Notes under the pieces: model-generated
The model's input: only the letters and a program-made list of their open reading frames with translations
The model's database searches: none
Told to the model about the DNA's origin: nothing
Source of the DNA: Boletus sp. NGJ
Taxonomy: Eukaryota > Basidiomycota > Agaricomycetes > Boletales > Boletaceae
Reading direction: 5' to 3'
Assembly (NCBI GenBank): GCA_019096195.1
Contig: JAGTXK010000051.1
Location: 1-64,000, forward strand
DNA length: 64,000 nucleotides
Shown: piece by piece, positions 24,455 through 36,526 of the stretch
Position numbering within the stretch: the stretch's first letter is position 1
How the letters are laid out: each line of letters starts with the position of its first letter
Translations under genes and position numbers: made by a program

Positions 24455-25462
24455 TCATCCTTCCCTTGCCCTTATTGGCAGGGTTCTTCCAACACTTGGT
24501 ATCTTTGTGACCAAACCTGTCACATATACCACATTTGGGCTTTTCTTTGAAGCAGCAATTGGTGGTGACATGGTTGTTGCATCTGCATATAGCACATTTG
24601 TGTGGCTTGCTGTTTTTGAAAGTGTAGACGATGTCATCTGATCTATTTGCTTGGTGACATGGTGGTCCTTCTTATGGATTATGAAGATGAGGTTGTTGAT
24701 TGTTATGGATATGGGTTGCCCATTATTCCTAGAGCTGCTCCTAGCACCTAAATAGGAACTGATGAACGAGCTCCAGCTGTTGGGAAGTGAGCAGATCATT
24801 GAATATTTGAAATCTTTCTCCTTGATTGGATGTTCAGCATCAGCTAACAGCTCACATAATTCATGTAAAGTGTTGAGATATATTGGCAAATCCATATCTT
24901 TGTCGGCTAACTGAGTATAGTACTCGTGCCTCCTCTGTCTGATGGATTTGTATCCTTGAGGTTCATGTATATCCCTCAATGCCTTCCACATCTCAGCAGA
25001 AGTGGAACAATTAGTGAGATTGTTTATCTGGTCATTTTTAATAGTAGTCATAATGACTTCCTGACTGTGTATATCCTTGCACTTTCAATCTTTGAGTGCG
25101 GCAGGATCCGTGGGTGTGGAAACTTTGCCAGTTGCGACTTCCCACATGTCCTTCTTTTGGAGAATAATTGCTACCCAGCATTTCCACAACTTATAGTTGT
25201 CATTGGAAAGCTTCTCAATCTTCAGGAAGGATGAAGATGAGTTGAATTGATTGTTATTGCCTCCACTAGCTACTGTAGGACTTTGAGTAGGGATGGAGGT
25301 AATCAAACTAGTACTTGACTGATTTTCAGAATTAGAAGTGATGGCATTTGTGGTAGATGCTGCATTGGTAGCAGGTGGCTGTGGTTGTGATGTAGATGAT
25401 GGACCTTGCATAGCCTGCAGCATGGTTGGGGACTGGCCTGATTGGGTGTGGCAGCACAACAT
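24455..25462 (-). pseudogene. gag region of the copia element (fossil)
   Basis: Contains a LSNDNYKLWKCWVAIIL block and a MWKALRDIHEPQG block, both usual in copia gag, followed by a C-rich zinc-knuckle area. Broken. Confidence 0.75.
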
Positions 25463-25515
25463 GTCTTGCCACGTATGGTGGGATAAGCGAAGGGTTCAGA
25501 TAGGCCTAGAGTGCA

Positions 25516-25527
25516 GGGCTCATAACC
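25516..25527 (-). other. Primer-binding site of the copia element (half-tRNA type)
   Basis: Plus-strand GGGCTCATAACC, two bases from the inner edge of the 5' LTR. With three preceding bases it matches the anticodon arm of eukaryotic initiator tRNA-Met (GCAGGGCTCATAACC), not the tRNA 3' end. Priming from an internally cleaved initiator tRNA is known for copia-class elements. Confidence 0.75.
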
Positions 25528-25529
25528 TA

Positions 25530-25825
25530 TAGTAGTAGCAGTAGATACAAATACATAGGGTAAGATGATTCCCACAATTAGGACTGAGTTTGCACAAATG
25601 GGATGTGAGGGAATGAAGGGTGCAGAACTCTTATTAGTCCTCTCTGGTAGCCTTCATACTTATACTGGTGTATTCTATTGATTTTCTAAGCTATTTACTT
25701 GTCTGCAATACAAGGGGATATGCCCTCGATATTCTGGTGTTGTATTCCTCTCTGCCATACTATATGTTTGGCCAGATGTAGCTTGTACCCCATATTTGAT
25801 ATATATAGCTTACTTAAGCTTAATA
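25530..25825 (-). repeat. 5' LTR of the copia element
   Basis: About 296 bp, alignable along its whole length with 20921-21215. The outer end reads TAATA at 25821-25825. Confidence 0.85.
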
Positions 25826-26288
25826 GCATGAAACAACATCTGTCTTACCACCACCAACATCCTGGTGAATGGACTTTGTGCAGGTCCTCCATGTAATAAC
25901 GGTGAGTCCAGCAAGTGGTAGTAGGTACTTATTAGAAATGAAGGATGAATCAATGACACCCAAATTCCACCACTGTGAATAGTAAAGTCACTATACATTA
26001 GTGTCCATATTAATAATAGTTAATGTTCCTGACATTACAAAAAAGTGTCTGGCATTAAAAATTACTATCCAATGTGACACTAAAATGGACATTTGGTCAA
26101 CTAGGGATTAGTGTCCTTGTCATTGAACCAGAGTGCCATCCACCGCAAAATAAGTAAATAAATGACCACAAGCTTGGTGTGGTTTACTGTCCTTAATAAC
26201 CAATGATGCCCTTGATATCTATGATTCAACTAGTAAAGAGTTGAAATACATACAGTAGTAATACTATGTTCAGATCAGGGAAATTAAA
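25826..26288. other. Unassigned DNA between the copia and KDZ elements
   Basis: A+T rich, with no gene recognised. Bases 26282-26288 (AATTAAA) resemble 46458-46464 (AATTGAA) on the far side of the KDZ element and may be a worn target duplication. Confidence 0.4.
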
Positions 26289-27982
26289 CACTTCAGTCAC
26301 CCTCCCAGGGGTATCTCATAGGTCCATCTCTCCCACTAGAGGGTTGGACCTATGAGGTGCCTAGGATCAGGGAATTCCCAATAATATGGGCAAACTGAAT
26401 GATTAAGGACCTTTATTAGAAAACAGGTTGGTTTTTCTAGAGCAGTTTCCAAAGGGAATTCCCAGTGCCCAAAGAGAAGAGAGAATTCCCATATTGACAG
26501 GGTGTTAGGAGTCCTGCTGTGCTTTATTGCAAATGTAATATATGCTATTTAATCATGATTTGAAACTTGAAGGAATTTCTTGTACTAATAAAGAGGTTAA
26601 TTATTGAAACGATCACCGATTATACCACCTATTTATTAGCACTCCCACCTACACTTTCGTACTACCTACAGATGATACACTTGCCAACCCTCACCCAACC
26701 TCCATCCTAGCCTCATCTCGCACACACCTAGAGTAGCCACCTATCGTATCCTCCCTCATACGATACACCACGCGACCACATACACCCACGTACACTTTCA
26801 TTAGTCGTACCCTCGTCATACCCACTACACTATGACACCAAGTAGCCTTACGGCTAAACCCTGGCCTCACAGCCACAAGCAAGGCCCGCACACCTCTAAA
26901 CTACGCCACCCCTGTGGACCTACCTGATGCAGCGCTCGGTAGCCACACTGTGCATCACGATGCCCTGCACGATGACAACAACCCCTTTGTCACGTATACA
27001 CTCGTCACACGCACAACACCCGTAGACAGTACCCGATGCAGTGCTCGGTACGCTACACAAGTACTAATCAGGAGCTCGCCTCCAGATCCTCAAATCCCCG
27101 GCTCACGCCATAGATCACCCCTCGCACTGCCAAGTACTAATCAAGCCCATGCTAGATTAACCCAAGTACTGATCAGGTGAATGTCAGATCACAACCCCTA
27201 GACATAGACAAGACCTGATCTATCACCCGATACGATCTCGTCTCAATACCAGATCCAACGATCACCCCATGCGATGCCTTACACATCAGTCTTTCATTTC
27301 TTCTTTCGTCTCTCATTCCCATTCCTATCTATTAGTTCCTCTTTAGATATATCACACGTAGCCACGCCAAGAGCGCTCCGGACTACCTTTCACTTACATG
27401 TGCATACCACACGCATCTCATTCCACCGTTTCTCCCTTTCGCCATTGGACACTAACATTTCCTCGTTCCTGTGATGTCATACCCAGTACCCTACGACGTC
27501 ATAGCATAGCACGGTCCGTGTGCCACTATCAGTAGTATATAAGTAGCGGTAGAGTACCATGTTTCGCTTAGTCTTGAAATTGCCTTTCTCTCTGTCGCAT
27601 ATTGCTTTAGTTAGCAATGCTTCAGATATTGGGTCTAGGTTCTTTCTTTCATTCATTGCAAGTTCCTTTCAATTATTCATTTGGAATCAAGATAAAAAGC
27701 CTTTTATAGGACTCAGCAGAGATCTGGTGATTGTTCTCCACAGTAGAGAAAATAAGGGCAGGGTACTAAGTAATAAATTTTTATCCTCTGCAAAGCATAT
27801 ACTATAAAATGAGACAGCTTGACTATTGAATTTAATGAGATTGGGATTATTTACAAGATAGCAAAAGTTATTGAGAAATGAGGTTTTGTTCTCAAAGCAT
27901 ATGCTATGAAATGGGGTAGCTTGACTGTTAAATTTGATGAGAATAGGGTGTACTTAGGACAGGCAAACTAGTAAGTGATATA
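26289..27982 (+). repeat. Left terminal inverted repeat of the KDZ element, with a solo LTR inserted
   Basis: The arm is 26289-26604 plus 27677-27982; the part between is a solo LTR. It pairs with the reverse complement of 45208-46457. It contains GGGAATTCCC-like palindromes at about 26393 and 26455, and two copies (reverse orientation) of the subterminal word CAACAGTCAAGCTACC near 27803-27830 and 27906-27933. Its inner edge is where a Tc1 element entered a TA. Confidence 0.9.
26605..27671. mobile_element. Solo LTR, 1067 bp, of an unclassified LTR family
   Basis: Starts TGAAACGATC and ends CCTTTCA, with the 5-bp duplication ATTAT at 26600-26604 and 27672-27676. The right KDZ arm at 46135-46150 preserves the empty site, which proves the insertion. 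It is richer in G+C than its host DNA and contains a TATATAAG motif near 27536. The internal part has been lost by LTR recombination. It differs from the gypsy LTR in sequence and length. Confidence 0.8.
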
Positions 27983-29012
27983 CAGTGGCTCAAAAAACTG
28001 TCCACATGTTTGGTCATTTTTCACTAAACGTGTTATTCCCCAATAACCCCTAGCCCTTACTCTAACATATAGGTGTATGAAATAAAGCACTGACCATTGG
28101 CTTTCTATCCATCAAGGCTTTAAGACATATGAATAAGAATTGATGAACTGGCAGCCATTTCAAAACAATGACTCATTCGGACAGTTTTTTGACTCTAAAT
28201 TTATCTAGATATCTAGTACTTGGTATGAGCTCCTTTGGCCTTGATAACTGCTTCAATCCTTCTAGACATACTTTCTATCCATTTCTGACACTGTTCCTCA
28301 TCAATCTTTCCCCACTGCTCCACTACTCTTTCCCACAATTGATGAACACCTGTAGAAGCATTTTCATAACCTGAGAGGCATCTCTTGAGGTGATTCCAAG
28401 TATGTTCAATGGGATTAAGGTCTGGAGGTTGTGCAGGCCAGTCCAGAAGCTTGATTCCTTGCTCTTCAAACCATCTTTGGGCTCTTTTAGAGGTATGCTT
28501 GGGATCATTATCTTCTTGAAAGATAATGTCATCTTCTGGAATTCCAGATTCCTCCATGCTTTGCGGCAACCCCTGCTCCAATATGGCCACATACTGTTCA
28601 GCATCCATTCTCCCCTCCATCTCACTCAAAATCCCCACTCCATTCCACCCCATACCATCAGTGAACCTCCTCCAAACTTGACTATGCCTTGGACCTCTCT
28701 AGCAATTAGCCCCTCTCCCTTTTTTTTCCACACATACTCTTGCCCATCTGACCCAATCCTATTGATCTTGGTCTCATCTGACCATATAACTCTCTTCCAG
28801 TCCTCCACAGTCCAATGCTGGTACTTGAGAGCAAAGGCTAATATTCTTTTCTTGTGACCACTAGAAAGTAGTGGCTTTTTCTTCTTTACCACAGCCTTTA
28901 AGGAGGCTTCCTTGAGAGTATTTCTAACAGTCTGAGGACAGACAGGGGTATCAATAATGGTATTGATGTATTGGGCAGCATGAACAGCATTCCTGGCCTT
29001 GCCAGTAATAAT
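27981..29012 (-). mobile_element. Tc1/mariner element 1, truncated
   Basis: Begins at a TA with CAGTGGCTCAAAAAACTGTC and has a terminal part of about 220 bp (27983-28204). A transposase follows on the minus strand. The other end is missing: similarity stops near 29012 and KDZ accessory-gene sequence follows. The 220-bp end recurs alone at 37263-37478. Confidence 0.85.
28213..28990 (-). pseudogene. Tc1-type DDE transposase 1, truncated and frameshifted
   Basis: Cut-and-paste transposase. The catalytic core is recognisable: VIWSDETKINRIGSDG (first Asp), IIFQEDNDPKHT (second Asp), PPDLNPIEHTWNHLKRCL (Glu), the DD34E class. It ends SMSRRIEAVIKAKGAHTKY. There is a frameshift near 28640 (after LMVWGGMEWG), and the N-terminal helix-turn-helix (about 85 residues) is absent. 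Related to the transposases at 34908 and 41274 but a distinct subfamily. Confidence 0.85.
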
Positions 29013-29109
29013 TTATTCAGTTTGTTCACACATGATTTGCAGGCCATGTTCCCTTGTTGTGAATTCAAGCCCTACTGCTGACCAGGTCAAGATAAGCCAT
29101 ATCTGATAT

Positions 29110-31161
29110 ACAGACAAGAGGGCTGAGCTAAGATCATTTGAAGAACACATTCATGAATTTGATGCCAACATCATTGCATATTGTGACCCATACATGATAA
29201 CATCCCCAAATGCTGATTGGATTTCAAAATCTCACTGTTTTGAAAATGAAGAACTACATGCTTGTGCAGACAGATGTTTCAGATACCAAGACTGTTTCCA
29301 GTGGCCACAACCTTACAGCAAGAAGTTTGAATACACTGTTTGCACCCTAAATCTGCTGAAAGCCAAAGCTCTTGAAGATCCATCAAAGATGCTCTGGGAG
29401 TTTTGGACACCATCTGAAGATGATTTTGAGCTCATTGATCTGCAATCTCCATTCTGTGTCAGCAAACTCAACCATGATGTATACTACCATCTCTATCAGC
29501 TGTATAACCTAGGCCAAGTGAGCATCAATCATTGGAAGGTGAAGCGGGAGGGAAAGAAAGACATAGTCACTGGCATGTAGCTTCATGCCCAACATCTCCT
29601 CAACATGCTTAAACACCATCCATTGACCTTTCCCAATGTTGTCCTCTATGTCACAGAACTTCAGCACTATCTACTCAACATTACCGCCCATATGTGCTAC
29701 ATCAATAACCATCAGTTCACTCTCACATATTCTGATTTCTCCAAATCCACCAATGACCTATTGATGGGGTGTTTCACAAAAGATATCACCACTTGTGAGC
29801 AGCTCTGGCACACTGGCATTCCTGTCTGGCTTATCTGTTTCCTACAATTCGTCCCACAAAATATTAACATTGTTAATGTTGTCTCTGTCACATGCCCCAA
29901 CCACATCATACAAAAATATTTCATGCACAACACAATCATTACTGTCTACCCAACACTACATCTTGGTCCTGGGGGTACTGACTGACATTTGAACACACAG
30001 TGCACCTTCTGCACCCAACTTATTGAGCCTCCTGCTATCACCCCTTCTGACATTGTTCCTCAGCAAGGCCTGGTAGCCTCTTCATCACAAGGCACATCAG
30101 GTGGCCAGGTGCAAGAAAAAAAAAAAAAAAGTGTAACATTGTTCAGCAACAAATGTATTCCTTAGCCAGTACATATGTTTCTATCTCCATTGCAACAAAA
30201 TGTGTTCTGATGCAGCATTACCCTACTTTCCATAGCATTATACAACAGAGCCCACAACCCAAAGAGTGGTTGAGACAAATGGATAGAGCTTGACGCCACC
30301 AATATGCTGCTAGCATTCCCCCAATGGATCACTATATTTAAATGAGTGGACAAAAATCCCACTAGGATCAGAAGCAGAATGGTGGATGCCAGCTATCATT
30401 TCCCTGAGCCTATGCTTCTTATTACACCTTCATCGCCTCAGCAACAGAAATTGTTTTGCACCAACTGGCTAGCTGCTTGCCCACTTTGGATCAGTCGTAT
30501 TGAGCACAACCCTCTGTGCCCACTTCCTGTGCCTCAGACTTGGTGTGACATTCTCAACTCTATTCCCTCAAACATTGTGGCTGAGAATATAACAACCAGA
30601 TCAGCACAGGAGAGGCTAGCTGCTAAGCTGCTTTTTGAAGATACCCTTATGCATCTGCAAGGAGAGACCTGGGCAGGGCAGGACTCTGTGCTATGGCAGA
30701 ACCAGACAATTGCTATCACAACATTTGAAGACCCGCCTGCTCATTTGATTCATTCCATTCCATGGGAGATCTATGAGCTCAGCTTCCACTATGAACTGTT
30801 GGCCCTAGATCATGCAATGGTTCCAAGGTTGTGGATAGAGGCACCCAAAGAGAGAATCAAATTATTACACAGCATCTTTCCAGGGGAGTCAGGGCTTGTG
30901 ATGTGGGAGGAGTCAATGCTGACAATGGAGCAAGAGATGTGGGCCTTGCTGGACATTGCCTATCCTTTCCTGGAGAGCTGGTGGAAGTTGCTGTTGTCAT
31001 GGCCTCAGGCTCCATCTCACTTGCAATCACCAATCATGCAGGAGTCTTTCACATCTGTTGTGCAATTTGACATGCTGATGAGTGCATGTATGTTTTACAC
31101 TCAAACCTTCTTTGATGCATTTGGTAGGCCTCCAGTTGTCTTGCACTGTGTTCCTATGTGA
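29110..31161 (+). pseudogene. KDZ accessory gene A, uncharacterised, with in-frame stops
   Basis: Largely one reading frame, broken by stops at about 29578 and 29984 and unclear between 29990 and 30346, where a short A-tract lies (30116-30130). Landmarks: CADRCFRYQDCFQWPQPYSK (near 29265-29325), LMGCFTKDITTCEQLWHTG then IPVWLICFLQFVP (29760-29855), and a second half (30346-31161, open) with VWLIEAP-like blocks and ending FFDAFGRPPVVLHCVPM. From memory it resembles a large family of uncharacterised agaricomycete proteins with a GCFT..., PVWLVR... and a F.GR.P.V.H end. No catalytic motif is visible and I assign no function. It lies upstream of the KDZ transposase on the same strand. Confidence 0.6.
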
Positions 31162-31499
31162 TGAGTTTCATGTTGGAATTTTTTATATATGTCAATGCCA
31201 TCAACATTCCTATCTCCCTTTTACCCTGCATACACTGGTTTGATTAATGCATAATGAGTTTTGCTTTTATTATTATTGAGTGATGCTGACATGCTAACAC
31301 TAACTTTGTGCACTCAGAATTCTATAGCACCAGACAACAGTCCCTTTCCTTGATGCTTTCTCCCCTTTCCTTCACATACTGGGACTATGTCTCTCTATGT
31401 ACTGACTTTGTGTCAAATACACCTCTGCCCATTGACTACACATCTCTGGCCTATCTTTGACTTTGTGTCAAGGTATTCTTCTTCATCTCAATGGCTATT
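31162..31499. other. Spacer between KDZ accessory gene A and transposase
   Basis: A+T and C+T rich, with no recognisable protein; it may contain promoter DNA for the transposase. Confidence 0.3.
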
Positions 31500-34400
31500 C
31501 ATTGTCCTCATCTTTGTGTATCTTGCTCCTTATCTCCAGTAAAATTGTTTGGTGGTGGCAACCCTACTCATTCCACCCTTCCAGCTACATGGACTAGTCA
31601 TACAACAGTTGGCACATCATCCACTTGATATACTTTGTGTCAGCCAGACCTTCTGGAGAAGTCCCACTTTCATAATTTCAACCTTCATCTTCTTTGTCAT
31701 GCCCTGCCACATCTTGCACTACCTGGTCATCAATACCTCTCACAAGGTGTTTTGAATAACCATCATCCATGCTCTCCCATCCACAATTCTGCAGATCATG
31801 CTCAGGACAGCAATACATTCATTGATACTATTCAGATTTTTGGCAATCTTCCACCTGTTTGAACATCTGCATCTTAGAAACGACAGATTCAATACTATTG
31901 GTGGTCACAAGATGTCATCCCAGCCATCCTAAAGCCCTATATGCAATATGTCCGTGTGACTATGTCACTTTCCACCTCTGCAACTGTAGATGCCATCCAT
32001 ATCCCACCATGTGATGGAGTCTCATGTCTTCCTAGACAATTAGAGATAACATGCTTGTATTTTGATCATGAGTCGCTTTGTATCTTTTTGATGATATGCT
32101 TTACAAACATTCAACCAGGCCTTGAAATTATTACATCATCCATTTGCTCGTATCACCCAGTGCTCTCACAACTTGTGGCCCTTGGCCTCTTTGGTTGTGC
32201 GCCAGTGTGACCTTCCCTTACTGTCAATTTCTGTATACTGGAGCTGGTGAAGGCATTGTTTGTCTGTATGACACCCAATATGTCTGGGTGGACAGAGGCA
32301 TTGGAGGGCTTCTTGAATGACCACAGGTTTAAATTAGCAACAAATATATGTTGTTTTTTTAAGTGCAGCAACAATTTAGCTCAATTTCACCTAGGATAAT
32401 TTCAGGCAGTGCTTCAGTACTGCCTATCACTGGTACCTTATCCTTACAATTGTGGTGGCAGAACATGTATCTGATCTTCTCTGCTGTCAATCACCTACTC
32501 TTGATTCTGAGGATCAGAATATGTCCGACAGTGAAAACCCACAATCCAGTGAATATCTGAGAACACAGTGTCCATTGTGCTTTGGAGGGAAGGATCAGAG
32601 ATGCAATTGTGATGGAAACAATGAGTATGTTTCAATTTCATTCATAGTATATCTTACTTATGAATGTTTAGCATTGATCCAATTGTTTGTATTAATGCCT
32701 GCTTCACCCAGAAATGTTCATGCAGTGCTTGCAATAATGTCATTCAGGATCTGCCAAATCCTACACAGACTATTTTCATATCTGAATTGGATGTTAAAGC
32801 CATGAAAATGCGTGTTGAGGAGCATTGTGATGGGAATGCAGGTCGGAAGAGATTGTGAATGCAGGCTGCAAAGGGAGATGGATGTGAGAATGGCATGAAA
32901 ATTCCGATATCTGTTCTCAATGCTTGTGGAGACTCATTTGTTGCTGCCGATGAGAAATGCAAGAAGGCCAGCACATGCTATTTTGCTGACACTGGGCTTA
33001 TGGCAATGCTTTGCTGCCATGATCATGTGCTATGGCTTGTCAACATGACTTTTGCAGGAGAAAAACAACATTACACCCTCACACTCATCCAACACCTCTT
33101 TAATCACCTTTCTTTGGACATATCAGTGGAATTACTTTATGATATTGGCTGTCAGCTAGAATGGAGTTGCCAGAAATGGGGATTTTTGTTGGAGGCGATT
33201 CTCTCCCACCTTACCTTTGCCATTGCTGTGTTTCATGCATATGGCCATCAGTGGGCATGTCAAGTTATTTATCACCCTCAGAAGTGTGTCAGTTTCAGCC
33301 TCTCAGATGGAGAAGGATGTGAGCATTTGTGAAGTTTCCTGAAATCCCTCATCTCTGTGCTTCAAGTATCTGGGGTATGTTTAATTATTGTCTCAAGGTC
33401 TTCCTCACCACTAACTAATGTCCCTTTGCAGTTTCATCAATGGCTTTTTGTGCTTGACTCTCAGGTTTGCCACCTGTATGTCAAGTCTCTTGTGTGTTTC
33501 AGTGATTGGTTGCACCAGCAGTGGATGCATTATTGGAAGAAAATGGCTGCAGCTTCTGAGGCACTTGTATTACTGGAGATTGAGAAATTTGTCCTTCAAG
33601 ATCAATGGGCAGCCCAGATTTCTCATCAAATAGCACCTCCAGTTCATACATTGTTCTTACACTCTTCTATTATATGTTCTTATCTAACTGTATGTTATTA
33701 TCTGTGCTGCAGGACAGGCAAAGAACAAGGCTAAGGAGAAGATAACCAGGGTTCTCACACTAGAGAAGACCTTTGCATCAATAGATCATTACCAATGATT
33801 TGGAGCACCAGCTTGTCATGGACAACAGTGGTGATATCATTGAATTAAATATTTGCCTGGTTGAAGCAAGATGAAAGCTGTTGATGACTGCTGCCCTTGT
33901 TAAAAAGCTCTGGGTGGCTTTAGGTGTATCTGATCATGCCAACCTTGCTGTACTCAAGCATAATGTATATTTGCAGGTAAGTGTAAGTAAATTGCAAATC
34001 ATGTAAAGACTGATTGGATTTGGTGCCAGGTATATATAAATGCTCATGAATTAAAAACTCGCATACGGGAGAGGCTTTGTCAATGCAAGTTTGAGTTTGA
34101 ATGTTTGGAGCATGCCTACCACACCACAGTGGATGGTATGTCTATGCTATTCACCTTGGATACTGAAGCTTAATATGCTCTTTATGATGTAGAGAATTAA
34201 CTACAGGACAATGTTCAAGCAGCTATCAAGTGACATGAATCAACCATTCTCAAGCTTATCAGCAATTATAATACTCTTTGCAAACAGCTGTTGACACTCA
34301 TTGATGGTGGCACAGCACCTCCTAGGACAGTTGTCCCTTCTAGTATATCTTGTGAGGGTATATTCCAGCTGAATGTTGATGATGGACATATGGCAAGACA

Positions 34401-34664
34401 TAGGTCTTGATGATGCCATTACTGATCCACCACTTTGGCTTGCTGATGAAAATGTGTGTATTGATATTCACCATCTGCTAGAACATGACTGGTGTGGAGA
34501 AAGAAGCTAGAGTTTGCCATGAATATTGTATTCTTCAGGAATGGATGATTTTGAAGTGAAACAATCTTCAGAAAGCAAAAAATAAAGCAGGTGAGTTGTT
34601 TGCTACTTTTAATGTCTTAAGGATATTCTTATATCTAGCATGTTCTAGATGTAGATGAACTATA

Positions 34665-36275
34665 CAGTGACTCCCAAAACTATTCCAATACCTAATCCTA
34701 ATGCAGTGCGCTTTGTGCACCGCAAACACCTGTGGGAATGTCGCTTGGCTTTGGTGGGACAAATAATCGTACATACCCTTGGCTACCTATGGGCGCTTAG
34801 ATCATGTGATTTGATCCAGAGGAAGTGGAGATATGGCTATTTTGAAACACCAACTACACTGGAACAGTTTTGGAACTTTTGATTATCATAAGGGTATTTG
34901 GTATATATCAGTACTTGGTATATCCTTCTTTGGCTTTAAGCACTACCTGAACCCTCCTAGGCATGCTTTCAATCAATCCCTGACACACCTCAGCTGGTAT
35001 CTCATCCCATTTCTCCTGAGTTCTTCTCCACAACTCCTCTATTCCGTTAGGAGGCTCCTTATAGTCTGCCAGCTTCCTTTTGAGGTGAAGCCAGATATGT
35101 TCTATGGAATTGAGGTCAGGAGACTGTGCAGGTCATACCATGGTCCTAAATTCCTACTCTTCCAGCCACTTCCTGACCTTTTTGCAAGTATGCTTGGGAT
35201 CATTATCTTGTTGAAAGATGACATCAGAAGGATTCAGATCATAGAACTCCAAGGAATCCTGGAGTTCATCCTTCAAAATTTGAAGGTAGAGATCACCATC
35301 CATCCTACCATCAATCTTGGTTGCATAGCCAACCCCATCCTAAGCCATACAGCCCTACAATATCAAAGAACCCCCTCCAAACTTCAAAGTCCCTTCAACT
35401 AATCTGTCACTAAGGCCCTCTCCTGAATTTTTCCATGCCCATTTGCAACCATCTGACCCAAGATGATTGATTTTGGTCTCATCAGACCATACCACCTGCT
35501 TCCAGTCCTCTAAAGTCCAGTCTTTATGAGCATAAGCAAAGTCCAACTGAGCCTTGTGATGTTTGGTAGAGAGTAGTGGGCATTTGGACTTGACTATGGC
35601 TTTCATACCAATCTTTTTCAAATGACAACGAACTATATTAGGATGGAGAGGTTGATTGGTGATACTGGAGAGAGCTTTGGTGACCTGAACAGCATTCTCT
35701 GCCTTATTACTGGAGATAAGGTGAACAGCATAACAGATATTAACAGAGAAAAGCTTTGATGGATGGCCTCCAGCAGACTTTTGAAGGTCAGAACACTCCT
35801 TGGAATGAAGCTTAGAGATGGTAGCAATGCCAATACCTGTACTAGAGGCAATAGAGTGGATGGAATGGCCAGAATCAAGTTGAAAGAGGATAGTGTTATT
35901 TTGAGTGGCAAAGAGAGATCGCATGATGGTAGTGGTTAAGAGTCAAGAAGTGTGGGAACATTTTCAGACTTGACATAATATTTATATGTATATCTTTGTT
36001 TGTACCACCAAACAATAGCAATTATCCCCTTATATCATAAAGATTCTAATGCTCACATCAAAAGTTTCAAAACTATTCCAATGTAGTTGCTGTTTTAAAA
36101 TAGCCATATCTCCACTTCCTCTAGATCAAATCACATGATCCAAGCGCCCATAGGTGGCCAAGGGTATGTACTATTATTTGTCCCACCAAAGCCAAGCGAA
36201 ATTCCCACAGGTGTTTGCAGTGCACAAAGCACACTGCATCAGGGTTAGGTATTGAAACAGTTTTGGAAGTCACTG
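34665..36275 (-). mobile_element. Tc1/mariner element 2, both ends present
   Basis: 1611 bp between TA dinucleotides (34663-34664 and 36276-36277). The terminal inverted repeats are about 215 bp and start CAGTGACTCCCAAAACTATTCC. Within each, the inner edge repeats the outer sequence in inverted form (TGGAACAGTTTTGG). It sits in the C-terminal coding part of the KDZ transposase. Confidence 0.9.
34908..35924 (-). pseudogene. Tc1-type transposase 2, frameshifted
   Basis: From ATG at 35924 a helix-turn-helix region (SIHSIASSTGIGIATISKLH) and the linker are intact, then the catalytic start VVWSDETKINHLGSDG. The frame is lost near 35355 and the rest, including the second Asp and the Glu region, is in other frames. 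The end RYTKY is readable at 34910. Closest in this window to transposase 3 (shared KAENAVQVTKAL block). Confidence 0.85.
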
Positions 36276-36526
36276 TATCAGTTAGATTTGCATGAGGTTG
36301 AATTATGTAGGCTATGTGTCTGGTGGGAGACACAAGTTCATCACATACCTTGTGCTTGGGCTATGCCAGATAGCTGGGGGCCTTCAAGTATCACTCTTGG
36401 CCACACTGCACTTGCCATGCATCAACCACAGAGTGCCCATGGTAAATACAAGCTTCTGATTGTTATTGGACTACATGCTCAGTATATTCCTGTTGGATAG
36501 CTTCTCATCATATAGAAGTAAAGTTT

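Larger units (their letters stand above)
20921..25825 (-). mobile_element. Ty1/copia LTR retrotransposon (fossil)
   Basis: A 4.9-kb element read on the minus strand, with LTRs at 25530-25825 (5') and 20921-21215 (3'). Parts in copia order: gag (about 24455-25462), zinc-knuckle region, protease (near 24250-24300), integrase (about 22950-23960), reverse transcriptase (about 22000-22600) and RNase H (about 21520-21900). Integrase before reverse transcriptase defines the superfamily. The LTRs differ at roughly 12% of sites, several times more than those of the gypsy element, so it is clearly older. Broken at well over ten places. No clean target duplication was found. Confidence 0.9.
31500..36500 (+). 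pseudogene. KDZ (Kyakuja-Dileera-Zisupton) transposase, broken and interrupted
   Basis: Recognised blocks in order: DVIPAILKPYMQYVRV (near 31915-31960); LVALGLFGCAPV (32175-32210) followed by a match in the TEALEGFLNDHRFKL stretch; CPLCFGG (32575); ACFTQK (32700); SFVAADEKCKKAS and CYFADTGLMAMLCCHDHVLW (32940-33035); MTFAGEKQHYTL; LLYDIGCQLEWSC; FHAYGHQWACQVIYHPQKC (33230-33290); SLSDGEGCEH; IWQDIGLDD (near 34400); and after the Tc1 insertion ELCRLCVWWE (36300-36330). Introns are likely. The residue before ACFTQK is Asn (VCINACFTQK) where I recall Asp, possibly a catalytic loss. Several stops and shifts. Tc1 element 2 (34665-36275) splits the C-terminal part. Confidence 0.85.

Noticed and set aside
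25513-25527. Possible tRNA-Met gene
   Set aside because: Only the anticodon arm matches and it adjoins an LTR, so it is a primer-binding site, not a tRNA gene.
30116-30130. A-tract that might be the tail of a LINE or SINE
   Set aside because: No target duplication or LINE/SINE body upstream; it interrupts a decayed KDZ gene and may be a simple A-run.
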